Origin: JBGAPI01 sp044221335
Lineage (GTDB): Bacteria > Pseudomonadota > Gammaproteobacteria > Xanthomonadales > Ahniellaceae
Length of the DNA stretch: 64,000 nt
Direction of reading: 5' to 3'
NCBI GenBank assembly: GCA_044221335.1
Contig: JBGAPI010000005.1
Location: 1-64,000 of the forward strand
Both the position numbers and the translations under genes were made by a program. The notes under the pieces were generated by a model, which worked only from the letters and a program-made list of their open reading frames with translations, did no database searches and was not told where the DNA came from. Position 1 is the first letter of the stretch. Every line of letters starts with the position of its first letter. Shown here in pieces: positions 10,245-20,508 of this stretch.

Positions 10245-10516
10245 CGTAGGGCGCGCACTGCGCGCCATTGCGAGGCGCTTCGCATGCAAGTCCGCTGACG
10301 ACGAGGATCGGCCGTAGGGCGCGCACTGCGCGCCATCGCGAGGCGCATCACCGAGAGGACAGCTGACGGTGAGGAGCGGTCGTAAGGCGCGCACTGCGCG
10401 CCACTGCGAGGTGCTTCGCATGCAAGTCTTCTGACGACGAGGATCGGCCGTAGGGCGCGCACTGCGCGCCATCGCGAGGCGCATCACCGAGAGGACAGCT
10501 GACGGTGAGGAGCGGA
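10245..10516 (+). repeat. Array A: four 68-bp tandem repeats with GTAG hairpin cores
   Basis: Four units of exactly 68 bp start at 10245, 10313, 10381 and 10449. Each begins with the core CGTAGGGCGCGCACTGCGCG (one unit has CGTAAGG), a palindrome able to form a GGCGCGC/GCGCGCC hairpin, followed by a spacer of about 45 bp. Units 1 and 3 share one spacer type and units 2 and 4 another, so the higher-order period is 136 bp; units 2 and 4 are identical across core and spacer. A fifth core starts at 10517 but keeps only CGT before the sequence changes. GTAG at the foot of a hairpin is the signature of REP/SMAG elements mobilised by RAYT transposases. Confidence 0.85.
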
Positions 10517-10644
10517 CGTCCCGAGCAAGCCACGTCAACGACCGCTTCGGGCTACGAAGCAGTCATCAATCTTCGGACACTGCCGGAATGGACCGGCACT
10601 ACTCGCTGGTTTCAGGTCAGGGCATGCACATGGCCTGCCGCCGA

Positions 10645-11154
10645 TCACTTGGCAGGCGCTGCCGGCGCGTTCGTATTCCAGATGTTCGAATAGATTTTCC
10701 AGTTCCCGTCTTCCTTCTTCCAAACGTTGACGTATTTTCCCTTTTCGACGGTCCTCTCCTTGCCGTAGACCATGACGTAGTTGCCCTGGTCGACTAGCAG
10801 GTCATCGTTGCCGTAGAAGTCGGTTGTCTCTTCGGCAAACTCCGTGATTCCGAACGCAATGTAGTCGGCGGTTAGTTTGGCAATGGCGGTTCGGCCAATG
10901 ACTGGTGGTGACTCAGGGGGAAGGACCTTGGCGTCCCGTGTGAACATGTTGTCGATCAGTGGAGCATCGCCGGTCACGTGAGCTTTGGTGAATCGATTGT
11001 TGTTCTCCTCGATGACCTTACGCATCGCGGCAAGATCAACGGTCACGGTGCTGCCATTGATGGCGGAGTTGGGAGGGGTCTTTGCATCATTGCAACCGAC
11101 CAGACCTGCTGTTGTCAGCGCGACCGCGAGGGTGGCTGAGGAGATGTGTTTCAT
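10645..11154 (-). CDS. SnoaL/DUF4440-like lipoprotein of atypical composition
   Basis: Lipoprotein of 169 aa. The ATG at 11154 gives a signal peptide with lipobox LVGC (Cys20), so the mature protein is lipid-anchored. The rest fits the NTF2-like SnoaL/DUF4440 fold: helix VDLAAMRKVIEENNNRFTKA, the loop GDAPLIDNMFTRDAKVLPPE, GRTAIAKLTADYIAFGI, and C-terminal strands ending in YVNVWKKEDGNWKIYSNIWN. Such proteins may be enzymes or binders; no activity can be assigned. G+C counted over sample lines is about 42-52%, far below its neighbours. It is enclosed by two inverted 68-bp repeat arrays, which suggests acquisition by transfer. Confidence 0.8.
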   Translation of the reverse strand: MKHISSATLAVALTTAGLVGCNDAKTPPNSAINGSTVTVDLAAMRKVIEENNNRFTKAHVTGDAPLIDNMFTRDAKVLPPESPPVIGRTAIAKLTADYIAFGITEFAEETTDFYGNDDLLVDQGNYVMVYGKERTVEKGKYVNVWKKEDGNWKIYSNIWNTNAPAAPAK

Positions 11155-11394
11155 GCGACGTCCCCGAGAGTGAGTTCGTGAGGTCCGACTTCTGATCATG
11201 CGGACCGGCCGGTCCGGCATTGCAGGGACAGTCTGCCATCACACGCTCGTGCGCACGTCATTGATCCGCATGCAATATCGCTGCGGTCGGTCCGGTCATG
11301 CAGTACCGGCAAACCGGGCCGACAGGAGCGGGCGGGTTTGACCGTGAAGTCTGCTTCAGCGCGAAGCGGCTGTCGATGCTGGGTGCCTGTGACG

Positions 11395-11598
11395 TCCGCT
11401 CCTCGCCGCTCGCGGACTTGCGAATGAAGCGCCTCGCGATGGCGCGCAGTGCGCGCCCTACGGCCGCTCCTCGCCGATGGCGGAAGTTCTGACGATGCGC
11501 CTCGCGATGGCGCGCAGTGCGCGCCCTACGGCCGCTCCTCGCCGATGGCGGAAGTCCTGACGATGCGCCTCGCGATGGCGCGCAGTGCGCGCCCTACG
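11395..11598 (-). repeat. Array B: three inverted 68-bp GTAG repeats
   Basis: Three units of exactly 68 bp (11395-11462, 11463-11530, 11531-11598), the reverse complement of the array A family, each ending with GCGCGCCCTACG. The outer unit is cut at the same place as array A: only ACG of a fourth core remains at 11392-11394. The inner edges of both arrays therefore read GAGGAGCGGACGTC and its complement. The last unit overlaps the end of the PhoX-like gene, whose stop codon TAG (11594-11596) is the TAG of the GTAG core. Confidence 0.85.
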
Positions 11599-12985
11599 CC
11601 AGCCGCTCCCAGGGCCCGGTGATCGCGAAGCTCATCCCCGGATGCTGCAGGTTCGCGAACAGCCACTTGCCGTCCGGCGAGAAGCAACACCCGGCCCATT
11701 CGCTGCGGCGGAGGTTGGTGCTGCCGCCGGGCAGGAGCTTGTCGACGACGAGATCGCCGCGGGCCAAGGGCAGCAGCGTGCCGGTGGGGGTGAGCCACTG
11801 CAGGAGCTCGCCGTCGCGCGCGCCGTCCTCGGCGATCAGCAGGCCGCCGTGCGGCGCGAGGCACAGATTGTCCGGGCCGTCGAGGATCTCGCGTTTCGGC
11901 GACTGGTAGACCTGGCGCAGGGTGGAACTCGACGGCTCGTAGGCGAACAGCTGGCCGCAGCCGGCGTCACCGCCATGGGTCGCGGTGAACCAGATCGTGT
12001 CGACGTCAGCGACGCAGCCCTCGAGGCGGATGAAGGCCGAGCCGCCGGCGGCGAGGCCCTGGTGCAGCACGCCGAGACCGTCGTCGCTGCCCGGCGAATT
12101 GCCCTGGTCCGGCTTCTCGATGTCGACCCACTGGGCCTTCAACCGGTCGCCGGAGACGAGGCCGCGGCGGAGGTCCGGGCGACCCTCGACCTTCAGCATC
12201 TGCAGGCGACCGGGCCGGTCGAGGCGTGCTGCGCGCTGCGGCAGGAACCGATAGAAGCCGGCGCGCGGGTCGCGGTCCTCGGTGAGGTAGACGACGCCGG
12301 TCGGTGCATGCACCACTGCGGCCTCGTGGCGGAAGCGGCCGAGGGCGACGAGCGGCTCCGGCGCGCGGCTTCCGGCAGGATCGACGTCGAAGACGTAGCC
12401 GTGGTGCTTCGTGAGGCGCGGCAGGCTGGACAGCGTCCTGCTGCCGGGATCAGCCTCGTGGACGTGCTCCTCGCAGGACAGCCAGCTGCCCCAGGGCGTG
12501 GTGCCGCCAGCGCAATTGGTGAGCGTGCCGGCGAGCGACACCCGCGCCGAGACCAGCGTGCCGGCGCGGCCGTCGAAACGCAGCGTGGTGGTACCGCCGC
12601 CCGCGGCCGGATCGTACTGGCGCTCGCGCGGGCCGAAGGCGCCGCGGTCGCTGGTGATCTCGTGGTTGCGGACCAGGACGATCTGGTCACCGTCGACACC
12701 GACCACACCCATGCCGTCGTGCGCGCCGGGCGTCGGGCTGCCGTGGGCATCGTCGAGCGGATCGCCGACCCAGCCGAAGCTCGTGTAGTGGAATCCCTCG
12801 GGGAGCGCCAGCAGCGGCAGTCCGCTGCGGGCGTCGTTCACCGGTCGCAGCGGGCCGATGCCATTCGCATCGTTGCCCTTCGCGAGCGCCTTCGCCAGCA
12901 CGCTCGCGCCAGGGAGTGCGCCGCCGGCGCCGATCCAGGCGGCGCGCGCCAGCCAGCGCCGCCGAGCGGCGTCGATCCGGCGCAT
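11594..12985 (-). CDS. PhoX-family (DUF839) phosphatase-like protein
   Basis: Probable exported beta-propeller phosphatase of 463 aa. The basic N-terminus RRIDAARRRWLARAAWIG resembles a twin-arginine signal, as in PhoX enzymes, which fold with their metals in the cytoplasm. Family features are visible: PLLALPEGFHYTSFGW, DGMGVV, LVRNHEI, GGTTTLRFD, NCAGGTTPWGSWLSCEE (given in part), and GPDNLCLAPHGGLLIAEDG. PhoX hydrolyses phosphate monoesters with Ca2+/Fe3+. Members of DUF839 are diverse, so activity is inferred. The stop codon lies within a GTAG repeat. The ATG of the next minus-strand gene upstream is 13 bases beyond the stop of TMEM43, so the two could be co-transcribed. Confidence 0.8.
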   Translation of the reverse strand: MRRIDAARRRWLARAAWIGAGGALPGASVLAKALAKGNDANGIGPLRPVNDARSGLPLLALPEGFHYTSFGWVGDPLDDAHGSPTPGAHDGMGVVGVDGDQIVLVRNHEITSDRGAFGPRERQYDPAAGGGTTTLRFDGRAGTLVSARVSLAGTLTNCAGGTTPWGSWLSCEEHVHEADPGSRTLSSLPRLTKHHGYVFDVDPAGSRAPEPLVALGRFRHEAAVVHAPTGVVYLTEDRDPRAGFYRFLPQRAARLDRPGRLQMLKVEGRPDLRRGLVSGDRLKAQWVDIEKPDQGNSPGSDDGLGVLHQGLAAGGSAFIRLEGCVADVDTIWFTATHGGDAGCGQLFAYEPSSSTLRQVYQSPKREILDGPDNLCLAPHGGLLIAEDGARDGELLQWLTPTGTLLPLARGDLVVDKLLPGGSTNLRRSEWAGCCFSPDGKWLFANLQHPGMSFAITGPWERLA

Positions 12986-13001
12986 GCCTGGTGCCGGCCG
13001 C

Positions 13002-14198
13002 TCAGCGCGGCGGCGGCGGGGGAGAACCGGCGCCCGGCGGTGGCGGCGGAGCCATCGCCGGAGCCATCGCCTTCGCGCTGGCGCGGCGCTTCATCATCAG
13101 GTAACCCGCGCCGCCGGCGAGCAGCAGCATGCCGATGGTGACCAGCGGGCGATGCGCGACCCATGCCACGGCGATGGTGAGACTGCCGAGCAGCAGCGCG
13201 AGCAGGCCGGCCGCGATCGCGATACCCGTCTCGGCGATGTTGCCGAGGAAGGGGATTACGTCGAGCAGTGCCGAGAATGGGCGGAAGAACAGGCCCAGGC
13301 CGATCCACATCAGGATCAGGCCACCGGCACGGATCAGCCAGGTCAGGAAGTTGTTGTCCGCCTGCGCCTTCTGGAACATCTCGGCGGCGGTCTTGCCGCC
13401 CGAGGCGACCAGCAGGATCGGATTGCCGGCCTTGGTCTGGTAGGCGCCGAGGCTGGAGCCGCCCTGGCGCGCGACCACCGAATAGTTGCCTTCCGGGACG
13501 ATCGTGTAGCTCACCCGCACGTCGCCGAGCTTCGGGCTCTGCGGGTTGTCGCCACGGTAGAAGTAGGCGCCGTTGCGCTGAAAGCCTTCGGGCATCGTGC
13601 CGCCCTCGGGAGCCGCGAAGCCCTGCGAGTCCTTCAGCTTGCCGAGGATGTCGTCGCCGACCGCGAAGCCGCCGAGGTGGGCGTCCTGCGCGGCGATCTC
13701 GGTACCGTTGATCGGGAAGGCGCCGGGGTTCTCATGACCCTCCTCGTGACGGAAGCTCGAGGAGTCGATCTGCTCGTCGTCCCACTTCTTCTCGTAGCTG
13801 TAGGTCTTGGTGGTCTCGGTGCCGCCGCCGAGCTTCTTGCGCTTCTCGGTCTTCTCGTGCTCGACCCACTGGTACATCTCGACCACGCGGGTGAGCTTCA
13901 GGCCCTTGGTGGTGAAGCCGAAGTCCGGCTCGGACAGCGGTTCGCGAGCGGCGATCGTGCCGGTCAGGTGGACCAGCTTGCCCTCGTTGCCTGGAACGAC
14001 GTTGTCGACGGCGACATCGATCACCGCCTTGGCGCCCTCGTTCAGGCTCTCGGTCTGGGTGATGGCGCGGCCCTCGTTCCACCAGATCAACGGGAACGAG
14101 CCGATGAACAGGCCGAGCCCGAAGATCACGCCGACCAGGGCGTCCTTGAGTTTTCCGCCAAATCCCTGACTGGTGACTTCGCTGAATGTGTCGCTCAT
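13002..14198 (-). CDS. TMEM43-like membrane protein
   Basis: Bacterial member of the TMEM43/LUMA family, 398 aa. An N-terminal membrane helix (KDALVGVIFGLGLFIGSFPLIWWNEGRA in part) carries the family motif FPLIWWNEGRA; a long extracytoplasmic domain follows; then three to four C-terminal membrane segments (about residues 285-375) and a proline-rich tail APPPPPGAG. The ATG at 14198 (MSDTFSE) is used rather than the upstream in-frame TTG. Eukaryotic TMEM43 sits in the inner nuclear membrane; the bacterial role is unknown. It ends 16 bases before the start of the PhoX-like gene on the same strand. Confidence 0.8.
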   Translation of the reverse strand: MSDTFSEVTSQGFGGKLKDALVGVIFGLGLFIGSFPLIWWNEGRAITQTESLNEGAKAVIDVAVDNVVPGNEGKLVHLTGTIAAREPLSEPDFGFTTKGLKLTRVVEMYQWVEHEKTEKRKKLGGGTETTKTYSYEKKWDDEQIDSSSFRHEEGHENPGAFPINGTEIAAQDAHLGGFAVGDDILGKLKDSQGFAAPEGGTMPEGFQRNGAYFYRGDNPQSPKLGDVRVSYTIVPEGNYSVVARQGGSSLGAYQTKAGNPILLVASGGKTAAEMFQKAQADNNFLTWLIRAGGLILMWIGLGLFFRPFSALLDVIPFLGNIAETGIAIAAGLLALLLGSLTIAVAWVAHRPLVTIGMLLLAGGAGYLMMKRRASAKAMAPAMAPPPPPGAGSPPPPPR

Positions 14199-14318
14199 CG
14201 TGCGGGCTCCGTCCTGTCGAACCAAAGAAGCTGAATATTACGCAATGTTTCGTCGCTGGACGACGACCATCCGACAAAACGAACAGCGGTGGGGCTCGAA
14301 TCCCCGATCAAGAGCTTC

Positions 14319-14332
14319 GGGGCACGCGCCCC
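14319..14332. terminator. GC-rich hairpin after the MBL-fold gene
   Basis: GGGGCACGCGCCCC is a perfect palindromic stem just past the TAG of the minus-strand MBL gene, within the context CTTCGGGGC...GCCCCTCCCACAG. It has no U-tract, so it may stabilise the transcript end or be another dispersed hairpin repeat. Confidence 0.45.
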
Positions 14333-14348
14333 TCCCACAGGCGCAGGG

Positions 14349-15218
14349 CTAGGCGAGGTCCGCGCCGACGAGGTGCGCCTGTTCCGACGAGGTGCCGTAA
14401 CGGCCCTTGGCATCGATCTCGATCGCGGCCATCGCGCAGTCCGGATCGTGGGTGAAGTACAACTGCACGCCGCGGCTGCGCCAGTCGTCGAGCAGGCGCT
14501 TCTTCTCGTCGATCAGCAGCTCGGGATAGCGGTCGTAGCCCATCGTGATCGGCACATGGACCCAGGGACGGCCGGGGATGAGGTCGGCGCAGAACACCAC
14601 GCCGGCAGTGCCGACGAGCTCCGCCAGCATCAGGCCCGGCGTGTGCCCGTTCGAATAGTGGAAGCGCACGGCCGCTCCGAGGCTCGCCGCGTGCGGTCCG
14701 TCGACCAGCTCGAGGCGCCCGCTGGCCTCGAGCAGGCCAGGCAGCTCGGGGATGAACGAGGCGCGGTCGCGCGGGTGCGGGTCGAGCGCGCGGGCGTAGG
14801 CCTCGCGGCCGATCACGTAGCGCGCATTGGGAAACAGCAGTCGCGGCGCCTGTCCTTCCTGCCATGGCGCCAGCAGGCCGCCGGCGTGGTCGAAGTGCAG
14901 GTGGGAGATGACCACGGCGTCGATCTGCGCTTCGGTGAATCCGGCCGCTGCCAGCGAGTCGAGCAGCACGTGGCGCTCCTCGACCACGCCGAAACGCTCG
15001 CGCATCTTTGGCTCGAAGAACGCTCCGATGCCGGTCTCGAACAGGACGGTCTTGCCGTTGACGCCGGTCGCCAGCAGCGCGCGACAGGCCAGCGGCACGC
15101 GGTTCTGCTCGTCCGGCGGCAGCCATTTCGCCCAGACGGCGCGCGGGGCATTGCCGAACATGGCGCCGCCGTCGAGCTTCTGGGAGTTGCCGAGGAGGGA
15201 CCAGAGTTTCGTGGGCAT
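14349..15218 (-). CDS. MBL-fold metallo-hydrolase
   Basis: Metallo-beta-lactamase-fold hydrolase of 289 aa, cytoplasmic. The dinuclear zinc motif HLHFDHAGG (His106, His108, Asp110, His111) is followed by SNGHTPG (third ligand His), VFCADLIPGRPWVH (bridging Asp) and YFTHDPDCA (last His). This is the arrangement of AttM/AiiA-like lactonases and related thioesterases, preceded by a typical N-terminal GNAPRAVWAKW. The substrate cannot be told from sequence; quorum-signal lactonase is one option but not supported by anything local. The start ATG is the only reasonable one. Confidence 0.85.
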   Translation of the reverse strand: MPTKLWSLLGNSQKLDGGAMFGNAPRAVWAKWLPPDEQNRVPLACRALLATGVNGKTVLFETGIGAFFEPKMRERFGVVEERHVLLDSLAAAGFTEAQIDAVVISHLHFDHAGGLLAPWQEGQAPRLLFPNARYVIGREAYARALDPHPRDRASFIPELPGLLEASGRLELVDGPHAASLGAAVRFHYSNGHTPGLMLAELVGTAGVVFCADLIPGRPWVHVPITMGYDRYPELLIDEKKRLLDDWRSRGVQLYFTHDPDCAMAAIEIDAKGRYGTSSEQAHLVGADLA

Positions 15219-15237
15219 GTTGGGTCTCGGGTGATAT

Positions 15238-15377
15238 GCCAGGGCCCAGGGCCCAGGGCCCAGTGTGGCCCGGTTTTCGTTGGCGAGCGAGGCGGATGGC
15301 AGTCCGCGCTCGTCAATCGGGTCGACTGCCGAAGCGCGACGACGCGCCCCAGTCCGCTCTTCCGGGCCCTGGGCCCT
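15238..15377. repeat. GGGCCCA heptamer runs in inverted arrangement
   Basis: AGGGCCCAGGGCCCAGGGCC (three heptamer units, about 15240-15261) is mirrored by GGGCCCTGGGCCC at 15363-15375, about 100 bp away. The two could pair as long arms. The element lies between the MBL and S9 peptidase genes and next to a GTAG repeat. Confidence 0.55.
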
Positions 15378-15403
15378 TTGCCGAAGGACGCCGATCGACC
15401 GGA

Positions 15404-15431
15404 TGCCTCGCGTCGGCGAGCAGTGCCCGCC

Positions 15432-15435
<4 letters not shown>
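15404..15435 (-). repeat. GTAG hairpin repeat overlapping the S9 peptidase stop
   Basis: On the minus strand GTAGGGCGGGCACTGCTCGC is followed by CGACGCGAGGC, matching the array cores at the GTAG foot, central CACTG and CGCGAGGC tail. Its TAG (15434-15432) is the stop codon of the S9 peptidase. Confidence 0.75.
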
Positions 15436-17468
<2,033 letters not shown>

Positions 17469-17686
17469 CGGTGGGGCCTCGGGTGAAAGGCGGCATGGTA
17501 GCGGCAGCGGTCGATGGGCCCAAATTGCGCCAAGCGATCCGGTTCGCCGGTCCCGCCGCGGACCCGATTGCACGCCCCGGAGCCCACGAGCGCTGCGTGA
17601 CAACCGACGCTGAAGTGGTCGACTCGTGTTCGTGGCGCCGCCGGCATTCGTTCCTCTCCAGGTAGAGGGGGCTGCGGAGGCGGACG

Positions 17687-18088
17687 ATGAAACTTGCCGG
17701 AGTCGGCAGGCGAGCGATCGCCGCGCTGATCGATTCGATAGTCATGATCGGAATCGGGTATGTGATCGCGGTGATGGCGGGACAGACCTCCGAAAACGGA
17801 TTTCAACTGGTGGGGCTGCCGGCCCTGATCTGGTTCCTGTCGATGATGATCTATCTCGCCGCGGCCGAGGTCGGTTTTGGCGCGACCATCGGCAAGGCCC
17901 TGCTCGGTCTTCGCGTCGAGATGCTCGACGGCTCGCCGATGAGCTGGGAAGCGGCGTTCATCCGAAATCTGGTGCGTCCCGTGGACTACTTCCCGTTCGG
18001 CCTGATCGGCGCGATTGCCATCTGGACCTCGGACAACAAGCAGCGGCTCGGTGATCGCGCGGCGGCGACCGTCGTGCGCAGGATCTGA
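17687..18088 (+). CDS. RDD family membrane protein
   Basis: Small RDD-domain membrane protein, 133 aa. It begins with the family pattern GRRAIAALIDSIVM (Arg and Asp inside the first helix), has a second helix around FLSMMIYLAAAEV, the central TIGKALLGLRVEMLDG motif, then FIRNLVRPVDYFPFG and a third helix, ending DNKQRLGDRAAATVV. RDD proteins are of uncertain function, some linked to ion transport. It is divergent from the S9 peptidase and 85 bp upstream of cstA on the same strand. Confidence 0.87.
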   Translation: MKLAGVGRRAIAALIDSIVMIGIGYVIAVMAGQTSENGFQLVGLPALIWFLSMMIYLAAAEVGFGATIGKALLGLRVEMLDGSPMSWEAAFIRNLVRPVDYFPFGLIGAIAIWTSDNKQRLGDRAAATVVRRI

Positions 18089-18173
18089 ACGCACCAGGGG
18101 GGCGCCACGCCGTGGCACGCCGCCGGGCGAATCGCTATCTTCCCGGGCTTCCGAATCGAACGGGTCGACCGCG

Positions 18174-20225
18174 ATGCTCGCAAAGGCAATCTGGCTGCTG
18201 GTCGCCCTCGTCGGCGCCGCCAGCTTCGGCACCATCGCCCTGGCGCGTGGCGAGAGCATCAATGCGATCTGGCTGCTGACCGCCGCGCTCGCGACCTATG
18301 CGATCGCCTACCGCTTCTACGGCCGCTTCATCACCGAGCGGGCGCTCGGCATCGATGCCGCACGGGCGACGCCGGCGCTGACCCGCAACGACGGCCTCGA
18401 CTACGTGCCGACCGACCGCGTCACCCTGTTCGGCCACCACTTCGCCGCGATCGCCGGCGCCGGGCCGCTGGTCGGGCCGGTGCTGGCGGCGCAGATGGGT
18501 TACCTGCCGGGCCTCTTGTGGATCCTCGTCGGTGTCGTGATCGCCGGCGCCGTGCAGGACTGCGTGGTGCTGTTCTTGTCGGTGCGTCGCGACGGCCGCA
18601 CGCTGGGTGACATGATCCGCGCCGAGGTCGGGCCGGCCGCCGGCGCGATCGCCGGTGTCGGGATCCTGTTCATCATGGTGATCCTGCTAGCGGTGCTGGC
18701 GCTGATCGTGGTGAAGGCGCTGGCCGACAGCCCCTGGGGCCTGTTCACGGTGGCGATGACGATCCCGATCGCGCTGCTGATGGGTGTCTATGTGCGCTGG
18801 CTGCGTCCGGGTCGCGTGCTCGAGGTGTCGCTGATCGGCCTCGCCCTGCTGGTGCTGGCGGTGATCGGCGGTGGCCAGGTCGCGGCGAATCCGGAGTGGG
18901 CGGCGATGTTCACCTTCGACGCCAAGTCGCTCGCGTGGATGCTGATCGCCTACGGCTTCATCGCCGCGGTGCTGCCGGTGTGGCTGCTGCTGGCGCCGCG
19001 CGATTACCTCTCCACCTTCCTCAAGATCGGTACCGTGGTGCTGCTCGCGGTCGCGCTGGTGCTGGTCGCGCCGATGCTGAAGATGCCGGCGACGACCCGC
19101 TTCGTCGACGGCAGCGGGCCGGTCTGGGCCGGGCCGCTGTTCCCGTTCCTGTTCATCACCATCGCCTGCGGCGCGGTGTCGGGCTTCCACGCGCTGGTGT
19201 CCTCCGGCACCACGCCGAAGATGATCTCCTCCGAGCGCGACATCCGCCTGCTCGGCTACGGTGGCATGCTGACCGAATCCTTCGTCGCGGTGATGGCGCT
19301 GATCGCGGCGGCCAGCCTCGATCCGGGCATCTACTTCGCGCTGAACGCGCCGGTCGCGCTGCTCGGCAGCACCGTCGACACGGCGGCGCCCGCGATCAGC
19401 CAGTGGGGCTTCGTGATCACGCCGGATCAGCTGACGAACGCCGCGCGCGAGATCGGCGAGCACTCGATCCTGTCGCGCGCCGGCGGCGCGCCGACGCTCG
19501 CGGTCGGCATGGCCAACATCCTCGGCCAGCTGTGGTCCGGGGACACGATGAAGGCCTTCTGGTACCACTACGCGATCGTGTTCGAGGCGCTGTTCATCCT
19601 GACCACCGTCGACGCCGGCACCCGCGTCGGCCGCTTCATGATCCAGGACCTGCTCGGCACCGTGGTCAAGCCGCTCGCCGACACCTCGTCGTGGACCGCG
19701 AGCCTCGTCGCCACGGCGATCTGCGTCGGTGGCTGGGGCTGGTTCCTCTATCAGGGCGTGATCGATCCGCTGGGCGGCATCAACAGCCTGTGGCCGCTGT
19801 TCGGCATCGCCAACCAGATGCTGGCCGGGATCGCGCTGTGCCTCGTCTGTGTCGCGCTGATGCGGATGAAGCGTGAGCGCTTCGTGGCGATCGCGCTGGT
19901 GCCGACGCTGTGGATCATCGTCTGCACGGTGACCGCCGCCGGCTACAAGATTTTCTCGGCGGATCCCAAGATCGGCTTCCTCGCCCACGCGAAGAAGTTC
20001 GCCGACGCGGCCGCGGCCGGCCAGGTGCTGGCGCCGGCGAAGTCGGTCGCGCAGATGCAGCAGGTGATCGCCAACGACTACATCGATGTCGGACTCGCGG
20101 TGGTGCTCACCAGCGTGTTGATTTCCATAGCGATTCTGTCGCTGCGTGCAGGACTTCGCGCGTGGCGCGATAATGCCGTCACCTCGCAGGAAGCGCCCTT
20201 CGTCGCCGTCGGAGCTGCACCATGA
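18174..20225 (+). CDS. cstA: CstA carbon starvation/pyruvate transporter
   Basis: Large polytopic inner-membrane protein, 683 aa (E. coli CstA 701 aa), about 16 or more hydrophobic segments. Signature regions: YRFYGRFI, GLDYVPTDRVTLFGHHFAAIAGAGPLVGPVLAAQMGYLPG (given by position, residues about 78-115), LFPFLFITIACGAVSGFHALVSSGTTPKM and the C-terminal GTRVGRFMIQDLLG. The family imports peptides or pyruvate under carbon limitation. ATG 18174 is used because the longer frame prefix is non-coding in character. It overlaps the next gene by four bases (ATGA), so the two are translationally coupled. Confidence 0.93.
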   Translation: MLAKAIWLLVALVGAASFGTIALARGESINAIWLLTAALATYAIAYRFYGRFITERALGIDAARATPALTRNDGLDYVPTDRVTLFGHHFAAIAGAGPLVGPVLAAQMGYLPGLLWILVGVVIAGAVQDCVVLFLSVRRDGRTLGDMIRAEVGPAAGAIAGVGILFIMVILLAVLALIVVKALADSPWGLFTVAMTIPIALLMGVYVRWLRPGRVLEVSLIGLALLVLAVIGGGQVAANPEWAAMFTFDAKSLAWMLIAYGFIAAVLPVWLLLAPRDYLSTFLKIGTVVLLAVALVLVAPMLKMPATTRFVDGSGPVWAGPLFPFLFITIACGAVSGFHALVSSGTTPKMISSERDIRLLGYGGMLTESFVAVMALIAAASLDPGIYFALNAPVALLGSTVDTAAPAISQWGFVITPDQLTNAAREIGEHSILSRAGGAPTLAVGMANILGQLWSGDTMKAFWYHYAIVFEALFILTTVDAGTRVGRFMIQDLLGTVVKPLADTSSWTASLVATAICVGGWGWFLYQGVIDPLGGINSLWPLFGIANQMLAGIALCLVCVALMRMKRERFVAIALVPTLWIIVCTVTAAGYKIFSADPKIGFLAHAKKFADAAAAGQVLAPAKSVAQMQQVIANDYIDVGLAVVLTSVLISIAILSLRAGLRAWRDNAVTSQEAPFVAVGAAP

Positions 20226-20455
20226 ACCTGCAAACACTGCTGTCCGAAATGGTCGACCGCATCCACCCCGTGGATATCGGCGTCTCCCGCCTGCTGCTCG
20301 CGATGCGCCGCGCCGTCGGCGCGCCCGATTACGCGGCCTACCTCGTCCACCACGAGCGCCACCACGGCGGCACCCGGGCGATGTCGCAGGCCGAGTTCTT
20401 CCGCTCGCAGCAGAACCGGCACTACGGGTCGGCGCGGTCGTCGAAGTGCTGCTGA
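20222..20455 (+). CDS. YbdD/YjiX family CstA partner
   Basis: Small protein of 77 aa (E. coli YbdD 65 aa), the usual partner of CstA-type transporters and needed for pyruvate uptake in E. coli. Typical features: Y/H-rich core DYAAYLVHHERHHGG, then AMSQAEFFRSQQNRHYG near the C-terminus, and a final double cysteine KCC. Its ATG overlaps the cstA stop codon. Confidence 0.88.
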   Translation: MNLQTLLSEMVDRIHPVDIGVSRLLLAMRRAVGAPDYAAYLVHHERHHGGTRAMSQAEFFRSQQNRHYGSARSSKCC

Positions 20456-20508
20456 GGGAATTCGCTGCGCGAATCCCCCCGTGAAGAGCGAACTTCATTG
20501 AGCCCTGC

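Noticed and set aside
10245..10516. CRISPR array
   Set aside because: The period is regular, but repeat and spacer are both conserved between units, repeats are GC palindromes with a GTAG foot, and no cas gene is present.
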